A stretch of 64,000 nucleotides of DNA, taken from positions 62,001-126,000 of the forward strand of contig NZ_FNRQ01000008.1 of the NCBI RefSeq assembly GCF_900107685.1. The letters run 5' to 3'. Made by a program: the position numbers and the translations under genes. A model generated the notes under the pieces. The model was not told the DNA's origin. It did not search any database and worked only from the letters and a program-made list of their open reading frames with translations. This stretch comes from Paraburkholderia sartisoli. GTDB taxonomy: Bacteria; Pseudomonadota; Gammaproteobacteria; Burkholderiales; Burkholderiaceae. This document shows, piece by piece, positions 62,339 through 64,000 of this stretch; positions within the stretch are counted from its first letter, which is position 1, and the number at the start of each line of letters is the position of its first letter.

Positions 62339-63283
62339 ATGAAATCGGCCACTCAGGGAGCAAAGGGATATCGGCGACTTATACCGTCGTTGACCGCCCT
62401 TGTTGAATTTGAAGCTGTCGCCCGCTTGAGCAGTTTCACGTTGGCAGCCAACGAGCTCGGGGTCACGCAAGCGGCCGTGAGCAGGCAGGTCCGGCTCCTC
62501 GAGGAATCCCTGGGCGTTCACCTTTTCCATCGCCTGCATCGGTCAATCAAGCTCACGCGCGAGGGCGAAGCGCTATATCTCGTGGTTGCGGAGTCCATGC
62601 AGAGAATTGCGGGAGTCTTCGACCGGCTGGCGGACGGAAGCGAGCAACAGGAACTGGTCCTTGCCACCACGGCGGCCTTCTCCCAGTTCTGGGTGCTACC
62701 CAGGTTGCCCGAGCTGAAACGTCTTCAACCACAATTGAAGCTTCGTTTGACGACTCAGATGTTCACCGCCGACCTGCGCCACAACGAAGTGGACATAGCA
62801 GTCCGGTTCGGCAACGGTAAGTGGCGCGACGGAACGTCATCATTGCTGTTTGACGAAGAAGTGTTTCCGGTATGCTCACCGGCCTGGTTGCAGGAGAACG
62901 GGTCGCCGCACTCTCTCGCGGAACTCGCAAAGACACAGTTGATCGATTCTGACTCGACGTCTGAAGGGTGGATGGGTTGGGAGACCTGGTTTGAAGCCGT
63001 CGGCTTACGACCACCACGGTTACAGTACGCGCTACGCTGCAGCCTGTACACGGACACGATTCAAGCTGCGCTGCATGGGCAAGGTGTTGCACTGGGCTGG
63101 CACAGACTGTTGACCCGCCACCTCGAATCGGGAACGCTTGTGCGCCTCACGGAGGCGACGGTCAAGGTCAGCGATTCGTATTTCGTCGTTATCCCTCACG
63201 GTCGCGCGATTACACCCACTACGAATCGCGTGATTGAATGGCTGCGCGGCGATGTCGCGGTCTCCTCGCACCAGGATGAATGA
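62339..63283 (+). CDS. LysR family transcriptional regulator, GcvA-like
   Basis: A 314-residue LysR regulator of the GcvA-like branch. The HTH is SLTALVEFEAVARLSSFTLA, then NELGVTQAAVSRQVRLLEES (about residues 17-57), followed by LGVHLFHRLHRSIKLTREGE. The effector domain includes DIAVRFGNGKW and ALHGQGVALGWHRL, both typical of GcvA. GcvA-like proteins often govern glycine, betaine or sarcosine metabolism. It lies 181 bases upstream of the Rieske gene at 63465 on the same strand and is its probable regulator. An upstream in-frame start at 62240 is less likely. Confidence 0.88.
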   Translation: MKSATQGAKGYRRLIPSLTALVEFEAVARLSSFTLAANELGVTQAAVSRQVRLLEESLGVHLFHRLHRSIKLTREGEALYLVVAESMQRIAGVFDRLADGSEQQELVLATTAAFSQFWVLPRLPELKRLQPQLKLRLTTQMFTADLRHNEVDIAVRFGNGKWRDGTSSLLFDEEVFPVCSPAWLQENGSPHSLAELAKTQLIDSDSTSEGWMGWETWFEAVGLRPPRLQYALRCSLYTDTIQAALHGQGVALGWHRLLTRHLESGTLVRLTEATVKVSDSYFVVIPHGRAITPTTNRVIEWLRGDVAVSSHQDE

Positions 63284-63419
63284 ATTGCCCAACGCCTTGC
63301 TGCGTCAATCAAGGCCCTGAAGCAAGCTGGCAGTTCTCGCATAACTTAAAGTAATGTCAGAGCAAGAATAAAGCGCATTGACGGCCAATATCGTCGATTC
63401 AATACTGGATTCATAACGT

Positions 63420-63435
63420 TGATGCGGTGGCATCA
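63420..63435. promoter_or_regulatory. Palindrome upstream of the terminal Rieske gene
   Basis: TGATGC-GGTG-GCATCA is a perfect 6+4+6 inverted repeat ending 29 bases before the ATG. It could be the binding site of the adjacent LysR regulator, or a hairpin in the leader. Confidence 0.4.
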
Positions 63436-63464
63436 CGACTGTCAATCCAGGTAAGGGGCAATCG

Positions 63465-64000
63465 ATGTCTGTGGCAAATCTTAAAACTCACAGTGAACTC
63501 GCGCGCGGTCGCACACCTGGCCATGGCATGCCGGGAGAACTGTTCGGGCGGCAGGACGTGTTCGAGACAGACGTCGACGTGTTCTTTCACAAGCACTGGA
63601 TTCTCGCCGGCGTCACCGCTGATGTTCCAGAACCCGGCGATGTGTCTACCGTCGACATCGGCAAGGCATCGATTCTGATCGTGCGCGACGACGATGAAAA
63701 CATTCGTGCCTGGCGAAACGTGTGCCGGCATCGCGGAGCCCGACTGAAAGACGCTGGAAAATCCACGGTCGGCATGCTCGTTTGCCCTTATCACCAGTGG
63801 ACCTACGACCTCGACGGCAGCCTGAAACACACGACCCACATGGGCGTTGATTTCGACCGCTCGTGCCGCGGCCTTATCCCCGTGAAGACACGTATTGTCG
63901 GCACCCATATCTTCGTGTGCCTGTCGGATGACGCGCCCGCCGACATGGATATCCTCGAACAAACGATGGCTCCCAGGTTCGCACCGTATGACCTGACACG
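63465..64000 (+). CDS. Rieske oxygenase, GbcA/stachydrine demethylase type (3' truncated by window)
   Basis: The first 178 residues of a Rieske non-haem iron oxygenase that runs off the window. The Rieske ligands are NVCRHRGARLKD (about residues 85-96) and LVCPYHQWTYDLDG (about residues 106-119). FFHKHWILAGVTADVPEPGD (about residues 40-59) and LKHTTHMGVDFDRS match the glycine betaine monooxygenase GbcA and the proline betaine demethylase Stc2 more than aromatic-ring dioxygenases. Such enzymes remove one N-methyl group from a betaine as formaldehyde. With the ETF-linked dehydrogenase, PutA and P5C dehydrogenase nearby, proline betaine is the best candidate substrate. Glycine betaine and carnitine are alternatives. 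Confidence 0.88.
   Translation, partial: MSVANLKTHSELARGRTPGHGMPGELFGRQDVFETDVDVFFHKHWILAGVTADVPEPGDVSTVDIGKASILIVRDDDENIRAWRNVCRHRGARLKDAGKSTVGMLVCPYHQWTYDLDGSLKHTTHMGVDFDRSCRGLIPVKTRIVGTHIFVCLSDDAPADMDILEQTMAPRFAPYDLT

Noticed and set aside
1..64000. CRISPR arrays, tRNA/rRNA genes, insertion sequences, prophage or integrase genes
   Set aside because: No regular direct-repeat array, cloverleaf-like sequence, transposase or integrase motif was seen. The only recombinase-like sequence is the isolated HTH at 19128-19439.

Overview
The window looks like a chromosome or megaplasmid segment of a high-GC betaproteobacterium of the Burkholderiales, most likely Paraburkholderia or Caballeronia. The evidence is two Omp32-type porins, a DUF4148 secreted protein, a narGHJI locus with a parvulin gene, monomeric isocitrate dehydrogenase, IclR-controlled aromatic catabolism and a PotABCD-type importer beside putA. 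No rRNA, tRNA, CRISPR array, insertion sequence or phage gene was seen.

Layout. 0-3.7 kb: end of a respiratory nitrate reductase operon (narJ, narI, a PpiC-type isomerase, narK). 3.7-18.4 kb: mostly ordinary genes: a small protein of unknown function, a squalene/phytoene synthase homologue, monomeric icd, a DHDPS-fold enzyme resembling L-2-keto-3-deoxyarabonate dehydratase, a serine/threonine dehydratase, panE with an aromatic aminotransferase, a di-haem peroxidase, a lipoprotein phosphoesterase, an IclR regulator and a porin.

18.8-32.1 kb: fourteen same-strand, often overlapping genes that form one catabolic unit. It has a three-component Rieske oxygenase (ferredoxin, oxygenase, reductase), a 103-residue recombinase-like HTH protein, two SDRs, a cupin, an alpha/beta hydrolase, a second IclR, a ThDP enzyme, an aspartate-dehydrogenase-like protein, an aldehyde dehydrogenase, a two-domain extradiol (VOC) dioxygenase and an AAHS-type aromatic acid transporter. 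A strong promoter with a GTTCC-N6-GGAAC operator precedes it. The gene set suggests deamination, decarboxylation and aldehyde oxidation of a side chain plus ring hydroxylation and meta cleavage. I cannot name the substrate.

32-40 kb: an AhpD-like protein, two tandem membrane proteins with a fourfold internal repeat, DUF4148, a porin, a LysR regulator and an ArnT-like glycosyltransferase whose upstream region carries a PmrA-box-like direct repeat.

40-64 kb: a methylated amino acid (betaine-type) catabolic region. It holds ETF-ubiquinone oxidoreductase, an FAD-dependent amine dehydrogenase, HutD, EtfBA and HutG. A minus-strand operon follows (P5C dehydrogenase, PotABCD-like importer, PutA, cupin) that diverges from a TetR regulator. 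Then come two LysR regulators, a second N-formylglutamate amidohydrolase homologue and, at the window edge, a GbcA/stachydrine-type Rieske oxygenase. Together these could convert an N-methylated proline-type betaine to glutamate with electrons passed to quinone. Two details stand out. PutA has lost the catalytic Cys and Glu of its aldehyde dehydrogenase half, while an intact separate P5C dehydrogenase sits in the same operon. The TetR/P5C dehydrogenase spacer holds a collapsed remnant of a LivJ-type binding protein and two matching TGAAC-N4-GTTCA operators.
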